The notes beneath the pieces were generated by a model that did not search any database, was not told the DNA's origin, and saw only the letters and a program-made list of their open reading frames with translations. Of a stretch of 64,000 nt of DNA, positions 46,299-55,398 are shown in pieces. Numbering within the stretch: position 1 is the first letter of the stretch; the number at the start of each line of letters is the position of its first letter. Source of the DNA: Saprospiraceae bacterium (GTDB taxonomy: Bacteria; Bacteroidota; Bacteroidia; Chitinophagales; Saprospiraceae); contig JAHDIP010000006.1 of assembly GCA_020630735.1 (NCBI GenBank), positions 1 through 64,000 of the forward strand, written 5' to 3'. A program made the position numbers and the translations under genes.

Positions 46299-47702
46299 AT
46301 GAACAAATTTGAAGAAATGCACCTAGCAGAAGATGCTAATATTATAAGCCGAGAGCTTCCCGGAAAACGATCTCAGGAACTTATAAAGTTTCAAAAAGAA
46401 AATGAAGGAAGTATTGTTTCTTATCCAAGAAAAATGCCAATCGCAATTAAACGAGCAAAAGGAGCAATCATAGAGGACGTTGATGGAAACCAGTTTATTG
46501 ATTTTTTTGCAGGTTGTGGTGTTCTTAATGTTGGACATAGTAATGAAGAGGTGCTTTCTCATGTCAAAAAACAAATGGATGATGTAATCCACGTTTTGGA
46601 TTTTCCAACTGAAACCAAAATGAATGTGATCAAAAAAATCAAAAGCCATTTACCTGATAACATCAGAGATGATTTTAAAGTGTCATTTGGTGGACCTACG
46701 GGTTCAGATGCTGTCGAATCTGCAATCAAGCTAGCCAAGTTAAAAACAGGAAGAAGTACGATTATGGCTTTTTCTGGAGGATATCATGGTATGACATCTG
46801 GTGCCTTAGCTGTTACTTCAGATTTAGATTTTAGAAGAAAATTAACATCACTTATTCCAAACGTTCATTTTGTGCCTTTCAATTATCCTTACAGAGGAAT
46901 GTACAGAGATTATTCTTATGGAGATACAGATGTTAATTGCTTAAGCTATTTTAAATATGTACTTACTAACAAGCATTCGGGGGTAGCTAAACCAGCAGCT
47001 ATTATTCTAGAACCTATCCAAGGAGAAGGTGGAAATATCGTTCCTGAAAAAGGGTTCTTAGAAGAGTTAGTAAGAATTGCTCACGAAAATGATGTACTCG
47101 TCATCTTTGATGAAATACAAAGTGGCTTTTTTAGAACAGGAGAGTTTCTTTCATTTATGCATACCGATGCAGTGCCTGATATTATTACAATTTCTAAAGG
47201 AATTGGAGGTGTTGGTTTGCCACTCGCAGGCTTGATTTATAAAAAAGAAGTAGAAGCATGGGGACCAGGTGGACACATCGGAACATTTAGATGTAATCAA
47301 GCAAGTCTTGCTGGAGCTTATGGCGCTTTCGAATTTATTGAAAAATACGATGTCAAATCCAATGCTACTAAAATGGGCGACTTACTTCAAGAACGATTAA
47401 AGACACTACAGACCAACTGTTCGTTCATTGGAGATGTAAGAGGTAAAGGACTTATGATCGGTGTCGAAATCGTAAAAGATAAAACAACAAAAGAACCGTT
47501 TCCTGGTTTTGTCGCAGAGCTAAGAAAAGAGTGTTTCAAACGAGGTCTATTATTTGAAGTAGGCGGACATTATAACAATGTTTTAAGAATCGTTCCACCT
47601 TTAACAATAACACCAAAGATTATAGATTCTGCAATAAAGATTTTAGAAAAAGCCATTGAAGAGGTGACCTTTAAATATCAAGTTTTGACAGAAGCGATCT
47701 AG
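46299..47702 (+). CDS. Class III aminotransferase, diaminobutyrate--2-oxoglutarate type
   Basis: PLP enzyme of 467 residues. The family converts aspartate semialdehyde and glutamate to L-2,4-diaminobutyrate (Dab) and 2-oxoglutarate. Visible marks: TGSDAVESAIKLAKLKTGR and FSGGYHGMTSGALAVT (cofactor binding, close to known Dab aminotransferases), FDEIQSGFFRTG, the PLP lysine K300 in ISKGIGGVGLPLAG, and GPGGHIGTFRCNQASLAG, which parallels the PGAHAGTFRGNQ stretch of Dab aminotransferases. Length is as expected. Gene context fits: module 5 has a Dab-type code and modules 7 and 9 related ones. EctB of the ectoine pathway uses the same reaction, but no ectA or ectC is nearby, so supply of a peptide building block is the better reading. 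A related omega-aminotransferase acting on another diamino acid is the main alternative. Confidence 0.85.
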   Translation: MNKFEEMHLAEDANIISRELPGKRSQELIKFQKENEGSIVSYPRKMPIAIKRAKGAIIEDVDGNQFIDFFAGCGVLNVGHSNEEVLSHVKKQMDDVIHVLDFPTETKMNVIKKIKSHLPDNIRDDFKVSFGGPTGSDAVESAIKLAKLKTGRSTIMAFSGGYHGMTSGALAVTSDLDFRRKLTSLIPNVHFVPFNYPYRGMYRDYSYGDTDVNCLSYFKYVLTNKHSGVAKPAAIILEPIQGEGGNIVPEKGFLEELVRIAHENDVLVIFDEIQSGFFRTGEFLSFMHTDAVPDIITISKGIGGVGLPLAGLIYKKEVEAWGPGGHIGTFRCNQASLAGAYGAFEFIEKYDVKSNATKMGDLLQERLKTLQTNCSFIGDVRGKGLMIGVEIVKDKTTKEPFPGFVAELRKECFKRGLLFEVGGHYNNVLRIVPPLTITPKIIDSAIKILEKAIEEVTFKYQVLTEAI

Positions 47703-47852
47703 TAAGTACCTAGCACTTACTTACATATACTGAAACCGAATATCGGTAGGTATATTCTAATTTATTGTCTCATTTTGAAGTTGTTCAATGTGTGAAAAAA
47801 TCTAAAATAATAACAAAAACGTTAAACAACTTCAGTTTTAAAATTTCAAAAA
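47703..47852 (+). other. Short gap with two inverted repeats
   Basis: AGTAAGT/ACTTACT (47701-47707 with 47715-47721) overlaps the stop codon of the aminotransferase. TGAAGTTGTT/AACAACTTCA (47776-47785 with 47825-47834) is a perfect ten-base inverted repeat 39 bases apart, ending 18 bases before the next start codon and able to fold the whole leader of the oxygenase gene. Confidence 0.5.
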
Positions 47853-48764
47853 ATGCAAGTAACTAGAGTAGAAAACTTATCAAAAGAAAAATTTATTGAA
47901 GAACATTTATTGGGGAACAAACCTGTTATCGTAACAGATGGAATGAAGTCTTGGGACAGAGATAAGTTTACCCCAGAATATTTGAAAAGTCAGTTTGGCG
48001 ATACCTTCGTACAAGTATATGATGACTTATTTAATCTCCAAAATGTAGATACATTATCAACCTATATTGATAAAAATTTTAATAGAACAGAAGAAGAAGG
48101 AAGAGCATTGGAGTACATGCGCTGGTATACAAAATTAAAAGATGTTGACTTCTATTGGTCTGATGATGTCTTTGATGCATTGAAACCTTTTTGGTCTCAC
48201 CCATATTTTGCGCCTATGGATTCTTTAGCTATTCCTTGTAGTATGGGCGAAGCAGGAAAAGATATAACAAAATCTCGTTTCCCTTACAAAGGATTATTTA
48301 TTTCTGGTAAAGGATCAAGAACGAGATTGCATAGAGATCCATTTGGTAGTAATGCGATTCTTTGCCAATTCTACGGCGAAAAGAAAATGTACCTCTACCA
48401 TCCGGATAAAGTAGACAGCGTTATGAATGGAGATGAATTTGTTGATGTCATGAATGTTGATCACAATAAGTTTCCTGATTTCTCTAATATCGAAGCTGAC
48501 TATGAAGATACTTTGAAGCCAGGTGAAATTATACTTTTCCCTTCAGGCTGGTTTCATGACGTTACCTGTATTTCTGACAGTATTTCTATTACGTGGAATT
48601 TTGTTCATTCAATGGAGTTACCAAAGTTGTACAACTTTATTGAAAACAATCCAGAAGACGGTCAATTAGAAATCTTACGCTTCTTCTTGAAAGACAAAGT
48701 AAGTGCAGATGCAGGTATAAACGAAATCAAGCCGTTTTTTGAAAGTAAATTAGTAGGTGTTTAA
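47853..48764 (+). CDS. Cupin/JmjC-like Fe(II)/2-oxoglutarate oxygenase, probable tailoring hydroxylase
   Basis: Protein of 303 residues of the cupin-8 (JmjC-like) class. NKPVIVTDGMKSW near the N-terminus is the usual opening. The iron facial triad is visible as His160-x-Asp162 (LHRDPFGSNAI) and His235 (FPSGWFHDVTC). Between them lie QFYGEKKMYLYHPD and LKPGEIILFPSGW, the family's strands. Members hydroxylate amino acid side chains, often at the beta carbon, free or in proteins. Inside an NRPS operon the likely substrate is an amino acid, free or carrier-bound; the predicted Asp, Dab and aliphatic residues are all candidates. It lies in the three-gene insert between NRPS 5 and NRPS 6. The fold and metal site are clear; the substrate is inference. 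Confidence 0.8.
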   Translation: MQVTRVENLSKEKFIEEHLLGNKPVIVTDGMKSWDRDKFTPEYLKSQFGDTFVQVYDDLFNLQNVDTLSTYIDKNFNRTEEEGRALEYMRWYTKLKDVDFYWSDDVFDALKPFWSHPYFAPMDSLAIPCSMGEAGKDITKSRFPYKGLFISGKGSRTRLHRDPFGSNAILCQFYGEKKMYLYHPDKVDSVMNGDEFVDVMNVDHNKFPDFSNIEADYEDTLKPGEIILFPSGWFHDVTCISDSISITWNFVHSMELPKLYNFIENNPEDGQLEILRFFLKDKVSADAGINEIKPFFESKLVGV

Positions 48765-48825
48765 TCACTCTAAGAAAAAATAAGATTTTTTAAGTAAGAA
48801 ATTATTTTGATTCATTTTGCCATTG

Positions 48826-48870
48826 AATTTTGCGTTTCGCTCCGATTTAATCGGAGTGAGACACAGAATT
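48826..48870 (+). other. Extended hairpin after the oxygenase gene
   Basis: GTTTCGCTCCGAT pairs with ATCGGAGTGAGAC around the loop TTA (13 pairs, two G-U). Beyond one C/A mismatch, seven further pairs, including one G-U, extend it to about 20 pairs. It is G+C-rich at the top, but no T run follows. It could stabilise the 3' end of the upstream transcript or slow polymerase. Confidence 0.6.
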
Positions 48871-49014
48871 TATCATGCTATGAAAAACTAAACTATTCCT
48901 TTAAAATAGCTCTTAAGTTATACACAATTTTGAATAGATTTTGGATTGCGAAAAGATGATCCTTAAACAGAATATAACTTCATCGCCAGCTATACATTAT
49001 CATAACAAGGATTG

Positions 49015-49054
49015 GGTGCTTGGAAATAAAAAGTAAATTTTGTTTCCAAGCGCT
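49015..49054 (+). other. Leader hairpin just before NRPS 6
   Basis: GGTGCTTGGAAA pairs with TTTCCAAGCGCT (12 pairs, two G-U) around a 16-base AT-rich loop. It ends 18 bases before the start codon, so it would sit next to the ribosome-binding region. Confidence 0.6.
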
Positions 49055-49072
49055 TACTATAAATATATTATT

Positions 49073-52000
49073 ATGAATATTGAAGATGTTTATTTGTTGT
49101 CTCCCCTACAAGGCGGTATACTATTTCATTGTGTTAAGGCACAAGAATCGCCTATGTACACGATGCAATTCGATTATAAAATATATGGAGCATTAAAACC
49201 TACCAGTGTTGAAGAGGCTTTTAATCACTTATTTGAAAGGCACGATGTACTTAGAACTTCATTTAATTATGATGATTTAAATAACCCTGTACAGATTGTC
49301 CATAAAGATCGAAAAGTTGATTTTACGTATAAAGACATCAGAGATATAGAGGCGACTGAAGAAAAAGAAAACTATGTTAAATCATTTGTAAAAGAAGATT
49401 TTGATCGAGGGTTTGATGTCAGAAAAGATGTTTTAGTCCGTGTATCTGTTCTTCAATTGGATGAAGAAGAATTTACTATCGTATGGACTTTTCATCATAT
49501 ACTTATGGATGGATGGTGCATGAGTATTTTGACGAACGAGTTCTTTGCAGTTTATAATCAAATTACTAAAGGCGAAGCAATTAATTTACCAAAAGTTACT
49601 CCATATAAAGAATATATTAAGTGGCTAGAAAAGCAAGATACTGGTAAAGCTCTAAACTATTGGGAAAAATATCTCGAAGATTTCGAAGGAGTAACTACTA
49701 TTCCTGAAAACCAACTCAACCTTTCTAATGAGTTTGAACTAAAGGAAAAGGTCTTAGAGTTGGATGAAATGGAAAAGCTAAATCAGCTTGCAAAAAAATA
49801 TCAGGTTACGCTCAACTCTTTAGTTCAAACATTGTGGGGATTCCTTTTGGCACAATACAATAATAAAAAGGATGTACTCTATGGTGTGATCGTTGCAGGA
49901 AGACCAGCGGAAATATCTGGAATAGAATCTATGATTGGTTTGTTCATCAATGCGATTCCACTTCGTGTCCGTTTTAATGAAGGCGATTCATTTATTGATA
50001 CCGTCAAAAGAATTCATCAAGATTCAGTCGATGGAGGTAATTATCATTTCTGCCAGCTTGCTCAAATTCTTTCACTTAACCCTGGTCAAGGAAATGTACT
50101 GGATCATTTAATGGTTTTTGAAAACTATCCGATTGATGAGGAAATAGAAGGAATGCTTGTTAAAAATAATGAAGAAGAAGATTTTGATATACCATCAGTA
50201 ACTGTTGCAGAAAGATCTAATTATGATTTTCATATTGTAGTATGCCCTGAAAAGAAACTACAAATAAAACTTAAGTATAACAAGTTTAGCTATTCAGATG
50301 ATCTAATTGAACAAATAAAACAACACTTACATACACTACTTAATCAGATTATTGAGAATCCTGAAATGAATCTCAATGATTTGGAAACACTCGACTCAAA
50401 AGAGAAGGAACGTGTACTTAGTTTCGGTAAAGGACCTTCAATTGAGTTAGATAATGAGGCTACATTTACCAAATCTTTTGAAAAAATGGTTGCTCTCCAA
50501 CCAGAAAGAAAAGCATTATCTTGGAAAGGTGGCCAAATGACTTATAAGGAACTTAACGAGAAAGCAAACCAGTTAGCGCATTATTTAATTGATAACCATA
50601 AGGTGAAAAATAATGATCGTGTAGCGGTATTGATGGATCGTTCTCATTATCAAATTATATCAATGCTTGCCATTGCAAAGGCAGGCGCTGTCTTTGTGCC
50701 AATAGATCAAAAATCTCCTAAAGAGAGAATTTTGCAAATCATGAATGATGCAGATATTTTGATGGTAATGACTGATGGAGAGAATATGTATTCCGTCATG
50801 GAGTATTATTCTGGAGGAATCGTTGCTGTTGATATTCAATTAGAAGGACTTACAACTTCTGTAGATAATCCATCAATTGAAGTAAGTCAAAATGATTCTT
50901 CGTATATCATATTTACTTCTGGTTCTACAGGAAAACCAAATGGAGTAATGGTGCCTCATAGGGGGCAAATGAACTTGTATGAATCTCAAAAAGCGGTGTT
51001 TAAAATGACACCTGAAGACAGTGTATTACAATTTGCTTCTATTGCTTTTGATGCTTCTATTTGGGAGGTAAACATGGCACTATTATCTGGAGCTAGTTTA
51101 GTGGTATTGAAAAATGAAGATATTGCTGATGTTGATCAGTTTACATCATATATCAAAGAGGCAGGAGTAACAATTGCTACATTGCCGCCAGCTTATCTCA
51201 AAACAATAGAGAATGATAAACTTTCTTCCTTGCGAATAATTATTACAGCAGGAGAAGAAGCTAATATTCAAGATGCTTTAACGCTAAGTAAAAATGTAGA
51301 CTATTATAATGCATATGGTCCTACAGAATATTCTGTTTGTATCTCTATGTACAAAGTAAGTGAAGAAAATGATGCTGAACGATCTCGTATTCCTATCGGT
51401 ACAGCAGTTGCCAATTCTCAGATTTATATTTGCGATGAACAGAGCAGATTGATGCCTGTGAATGTCCCTGGTGAAATTTGGGTGAGTGGAGAAGGATTAG
51501 CCAATGGTTATTTTAGAAACGGTGAATTAACGAACATCCGTTTTGCTGATAACCCATTCGTAGAGGGAACGAAACTATACAAAACAGGAGACTTAGGTCG
51601 TTGGCTAAATACTGGAGAATTGGAATTTTTAGGTCGAATAGATGATCAAGTAAAAGTGAGAGGCTACCGAGTAGAGTTGGGCGAAATTTCTAGTAATCTA
51701 AAACTAATAGATGGTGTCGTAGATGCCTTCGTAACAACCTATCGAGAAGAGGGCTTATCCACTAATGCCTTGGTCGCTTATTTTACAGGAGAGGAAGATG
51801 ACATAGAACGAATTAAAAATAGTCTTACTCAATATGTGCCAAACTATATGATTCCTGAGCGATTTTTTAAAATGGAAAAATTGCCGCTTAATGTAAATGG
51901 TAAGATTGATAAAAAAGCATTACCTAATCCATTAGAATTTTCGGTAGAATCTAATAATACAGATTGGGAAGAAGATGAACAAAAGTTAGCGGCTATTTGG

Positions 52001-55000
52001 GCAGATATTTTGCAAGAAGTACCTACTAGCAAATCCTTCAATTTCTTTAAACTTGGAGGGCACTCGTTAAAGGTGATACAGTTGAATTCAAGAATTTTCA
52101 AAGCTTTTAATGTTAAACTTGCTGTAAAAGATATTTTTGAAAACCCGACACTTGAATCTCAGATTAGATTGATAAAAAAGGCTGCTTTAAGTGAAGTGAC
52201 TTCTATATCGGCCGTAGACCAACAAAGTAATTATCAGTTGTCTCACGCACAAAATAGATTATGGATTTTAAGTCAATTTGAAGGAGGATCAATAGCTTAT
52301 AATATTCCAACTTATATCGAATTAGGCGAAGATATTAATATTGATAACTTCAAAAAAGCAATTGATGCAACAATTGATAGACACGAAATTCTTAGAACAG
52401 TATTTAAGGAAAATGAAGAAGGTGAAGTACGCCAATGGGTTTTGTCAAGAGAAGAAATCGGACTGAATATCACTAACCATGATTTTAGAAATGATCCTAA
52501 TCAAGCAAAAAATATTGAACGCTTTGTTCAAGAAGATATGTTCAAACCATTTGCACTTGATCAAGGTCCATTAATAAGAGCGGATTTATTTCAGTTAGAT
52601 GAAAATCGTTTTGGTTTCTATTTTAATATGCATCATATCATTAGCGATGGTTGGTCTATGGATATTCTCTCAAATGATTTGTTTGCATTCTATGAAGCTT
52701 TTCAGAAAGAGACGACGCCTAACTTGCCAGCATTATCTATTCAATACAAAGATTATGCAGCATGGATGACTACTCAACTTGATGGAGATGCATTTGAAGA
52801 AGGTAGAAAATACTGGATGAATCAATTATCTGGTACCTTACCTGTCTTAGACTTACCAAGTCATAAAACAAGACCAAAGCTAAAAACGTATAACGGACGT
52901 GGAGCTACTGGTTATGTGCCAGCCGAACTTGCGCAAGGTCTTAAAACATACTTGGAAGAAAACGGTAGTAGTATGTTTATCGGTTTGCTGGCAGTATGGA
53001 ATGTATTGATTCATAAATTCACTTCTACAAATGATGTAATCATAGGAAGTCCTGTTGCGGGTAGAGATCATATGGATCTTGAACATCAAATTGGATTTTA
53101 TGTAAACATGCTTGCTTTGAGAAATCAGATTGATGCAAATGAAAGTTTCAATCAATTCTTTGAACGAGTCAAAAGTAACACATTGACAGCTTATGATCAT
53201 CAGATGTATCCATTTGATGAATTAGTTGAAGAACTGAACTTGTTAACAGATAGAAGTAGAAGTCCTATTTTCGATGTAATGCTAACCTTAACAGATGGAA
53301 ATGAGGAGGAGCTAAGGGAAAAGGAATTGTCTAAAGTAAAAGAAACTGGTCGAACGATTTCAAAGTACGATTTAGATATAACATTTTTTGAGTCAGATAC
53401 GCATATGAAGTTTGTAATTAACTACAACAGTGATGTATATGATTATGAATTAGTAGAATCGTTGATGAAAAACTTCAATCAGTTACTAGAAGCATTACTG
53501 ACAAACCCTGATACAGAAATTGGAGCAATCAATTATTTATCAGAACAAGAACGTCAAAAATTACTAGTTGATTTTAATCCTCAAGACGAAGACTACGACT
53601 ATTCTAAAACGATTATAGAATTATTCAGAGAGCAAGTAAGGTTGACACCTGATGCAATTGCCATCTCAAATAACGAAGATGAACTAACGTATCTTGAATT
53701 AGAAGAAAGGTCAAATCAGTTTGCTCATTATCTAAGATCAAAAGGAGTAAAGGCAAATTCACTTGTGCCCTTATTCTTAAATCGAAGTTTAGATTTAGTA
53801 ATAGCTGTTTTAGGTGTGCAAAAATCTGGGGGAGCCTATGTGTCAGTAGATCCATCTTATCCATCAGATCGAATTGATTTTATACTACAAGATGTCAATG
53901 CTTCTATTATTGTGACCGAAGAATCATTGAAGTATAGATTAAGTGATGATAGCGAAATCGAAGAAATCTGTATAGATACGGATTGGAAATATATTGACAG
54001 ACTTGAGGAATCAAAACCTTCAAACACGATAGCACCAAGCGACTTGGCGTATGTAATCTATACCTCAGGAAGTACAGGTAAACCTAAAGGTGTTATGATC
54101 ACACATTCTAATGCATCGGCATTGATACAATGGGCACACAAAGTATATTCTAAAGAGGATGTATCAGGTATGCTTCTAAGTACCTCATTTAGTTTTGATT
54201 TGTCAGTATTTGAATTGTTTACGCCAATAACGATGGGAGGAAGGGTATACATGGTCGAAAATTTATTATCACTCTTAAGTGATTCTGATTCGCCAATTAC
54301 CTTAGTGAATACAGTGCCTTCATTAATGGAAGAAGTATTACAGACTGGTAGTCTTCCTTCTTCTGTACGAGTGGTCAATTTAGCAGGAGAACCTTTGTCC
54401 GCTAATTTGGTAAATAGAATTTATGAACTTGGTCATATCGATAAAGTAAATGACTTGTACGGACCATCAGAAGCGACGACTTATATTACTTATTGTCAAA
54501 GAGAATATAAAGGCATTGCAACGATTGGACAGCCTTTAAGTAATTCACAGATTTACATTTTAGGAGACAATCAAGAATTGATGCCGATTGGAAGTACAGG
54601 TGAATTATGTATTGGAGGTGCACAAGTAGCTAAGGGTTATCTTGATCGACCAGACTTGACTGCTGAAAAATTTGTAAAGAATCCTTTCTCAGAAGATGAA
54701 AATCAGAGGATTTACAAAACAGGTGATTTAGCATGTTGGTTGCCAAACGGTAATATAGAATACAAAGGCAGAAAAGACAATCAAGTCAAGATTAGAGGGT
54801 ACCGCATCGAGCTTGGAGAAATACAACAAGTGCTAGTTAAGTACGAAGGAATCGATGAAGTTGTAGTGGCTGCTAAAGAACGTGAAAGTGGCGAAAAAGA
54901 ACTAGTAGCATACTATACAGGTACTGAAGAATTGAATTCAACAAGTTTGAAAGAATTCTTAAAGTCAACATTACCAGCTTATATGGTGCCTGTACATTAC

Positions 55001-55378
55001 ATGCACATCGAGGCAATGCCGCTGAACTCTAATGGAAAGGTAGATAAGAAAGCATTACCAAATCCTAAAGAAGGCTATGCAGCCAATCGTGTTTACGTTG
55101 CTCCAACGAATGAGTATGAAGAAAAGATGATCGAGATAATGGAGGGCATCTTAAATAAAGAAAAAGTTGGTATAACAGATGACTTTTTTGAACTAGGAGG
55201 TAACTCAATACAAGCGACTAAGTTTTCTGTACAGATTACAAAGGCATTTAATGTAAAAATAGGTATAACCGATATTTTTGAACGTGCTACCGCACAAAAG
55301 TTAAGTGAGAAAATAGAGGACATGTACTTAGAACAAGAAATTTACAATAGTGATTTTGAAGAAGCAATTATCGTTTAG
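49073..55378 (+). CDS. NRPS 6, modules 12-13: C-A-T-C-A-T
   Basis: Synthetase of 2101 residues from Met at 49073. The frame is open from 49040, but the conserved beginning IEDVYLLSPLQ of a DCL-type C domain starts at this Met. C1 has H141/H142 (HHILMDGWC), as expected after the E domain ending NRPS 5; A1 core FTSGSTG near 614; T1 Ser998; C2 H1187/H1188 (HHIISDGWS); A2 core near 1663; T2 Ser2045. The A1 code DAWTIAAVCK is the classical phenylalanine code. The A2 code DLFNNALTYK matches, from memory, the alanine (or glycine) code of microcystin-type synthetases. A1 has TGKPNG where TGxPKG is usual. The tail SDFEEAIIV is acidic then hydrophobic and fits a docking peptide for the TubC-like domain of NRPS 7, which follows after only 20 bases. 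Confidence 0.95.
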   Translation: MNIEDVYLLSPLQGGILFHCVKAQESPMYTMQFDYKIYGALKPTSVEEAFNHLFERHDVLRTSFNYDDLNNPVQIVHKDRKVDFTYKDIRDIEATEEKENYVKSFVKEDFDRGFDVRKDVLVRVSVLQLDEEEFTIVWTFHHILMDGWCMSILTNEFFAVYNQITKGEAINLPKVTPYKEYIKWLEKQDTGKALNYWEKYLEDFEGVTTIPENQLNLSNEFELKEKVLELDEMEKLNQLAKKYQVTLNSLVQTLWGFLLAQYNNKKDVLYGVIVAGRPAEISGIESMIGLFINAIPLRVRFNEGDSFIDTVKRIHQDSVDGGNYHFCQLAQILSLNPGQGNVLDHLMVFENYPIDEEIEGMLVKNNEEEDFDIPSVTVAERSNYDFHIVVCPEKKLQIKLKYNKFSYSDDLIEQIKQHLHTLLNQIIENPEMNLNDLETLDSKEKERVLSFGKGPSIELDNEATFTKSFEKMVALQPERKALSWKGGQMTYKELNEKANQLAHYLIDNHKVKNNDRVAVLMDRSHYQIISMLAIAKAGAVFVPIDQKSPKERILQIMNDADILMVMTDGENMYSVMEYYSGGIVAVDIQLEGLTTSVDNPSIEVSQNDSSYIIFTSGSTGKPNGVMVPHRGQMNLYESQKAVFKMTPEDSVLQFASIAFDASIWEVNMALLSGASLVVLKNEDIADVDQFTSYIKEAGVTIATLPPAYLKTIENDKLSSLRIIITAGEEANIQDALTLSKNVDYYNAYGPTEYSVCISMYKVSEENDAERSRIPIGTAVANSQIYICDEQSRLMPVNVPGEIWVSGEGLANGYFRNGELTNIRFADNPFVEGTKLYKTGDLGRWLNTGELEFLGRIDDQVKVRGYRVELGEISSNLKLIDGVVDAFVTTYREEGLSTNALVAYFTGEEDDIERIKNSLTQYVPNYMIPERFFKMEKLPLNVNGKIDKKALPNPLEFSVESNNTDWEEDEQKLAAIWADILQEVPTSKSFNFFKLGGHSLKVIQLNSRIFKAFNVKLAVKDIFENPTLESQIRLIKKAALSEVTSISAVDQQSNYQLSHAQNRLWILSQFEGGSIAYNIPTYIELGEDINIDNFKKAIDATIDRHEILRTVFKENEEGEVRQWVLSREEIGLNITNHDFRNDPNQAKNIERFVQEDMFKPFALDQGPLIRADLFQLDENRFGFYFNMHHIISDGWSMDILSNDLFAFYEAFQKETTPNLPALSIQYKDYAAWMTTQLDGDAFEEGRKYWMNQLSGTLPVLDLPSHKTRPKLKTYNGRGATGYVPAELAQGLKTYLEENGSSMFIGLLAVWNVLIHKFTSTNDVIIGSPVAGRDHMDLEHQIGFYVNMLALRNQIDANESFNQFFERVKSNTLTAYDHQMYPFDELVEELNLLTDRSRSPIFDVMLTLTDGNEEELREKELSKVKETGRTISKYDLDITFFESDTHMKFVINYNSDVYDYELVESLMKNFNQLLEALLTNPDTEIGAINYLSEQERQKLLVDFNPQDEDYDYSKTIIELFREQVRLTPDAIAISNNEDELTYLELEERSNQFAHYLRSKGVKANSLVPLFLNRSLDLVIAVLGVQKSGGAYVSVDPSYPSDRIDFILQDVNASIIVTEESLKYRLSDDSEIEEICIDTDWKYIDRLEESKPSNTIAPSDLAYVIYTSGSTGKPKGVMITHSNASALIQWAHKVYSKEDVSGMLLSTSFSFDLSVFELFTPITMGGRVYMVENLLSLLSDSDSPITLVNTVPSLMEEVLQTGSLPSSVRVVNLAGEPLSANLVNRIYELGHIDKVNDLYGPSEATTYITYCQREYKGIATIGQPLSNSQIYILGDNQELMPIGSTGELCIGGAQVAKGYLDRPDLTAEKFVKNPFSEDENQRIYKTGDLACWLPNGNIEYKGRKDNQVKIRGYRIELGEIQQVLVKYEGIDEVVVAAKERESGEKELVAYYTGTEELNSTSLKEFLKSTLPAYMVPVHYMHIEAMPLNSNGKVDKKALPNPKEGYAANRVYVAPTNEYEEKMIEIMEGILNKEKVGITDDFFELGGNSIQATKFSVQITKAFNVKIGITDIFERATAQKLSEKIEDMYLEQEIYNSDFEEAIIV

Positions 55379-55398
55379 AATTAAACAAAAACTGTGGT

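Larger units (their letters stand above)
48765..49072. other. 308-base gap with two long hairpins before NRPS 6
   Basis: No gene is seen. The gap holds an extended stem-loop at 48826-48870 and a 12-pair stem at 49015-49054 that sits 18 bases before the start codon at 49073. TAGATTTTG near 48937 loosely resembles a -7 promoter box but lacks a matching -33 element. Confidence 0.6.

Noticed and set aside
46323-46649. 108-codon minus-strand frame inside the aminotransferase gene
   Set aside because: Shadow of a well-supported gene; Phe/Ile/Asn-rich composition without any motif.
46299-47702. Ectoine pathway EctB
   Set aside because: No ectA or ectC neighbour; the NRPS context and Dab-type A-domain codes explain the gene better.
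49040-49072. Upstream start adding 11 residues to NRPS 6
   Set aside because: The first conserved C-domain residues follow Met 49073 directly, and the extra segment overlaps the end of a leader hairpin.
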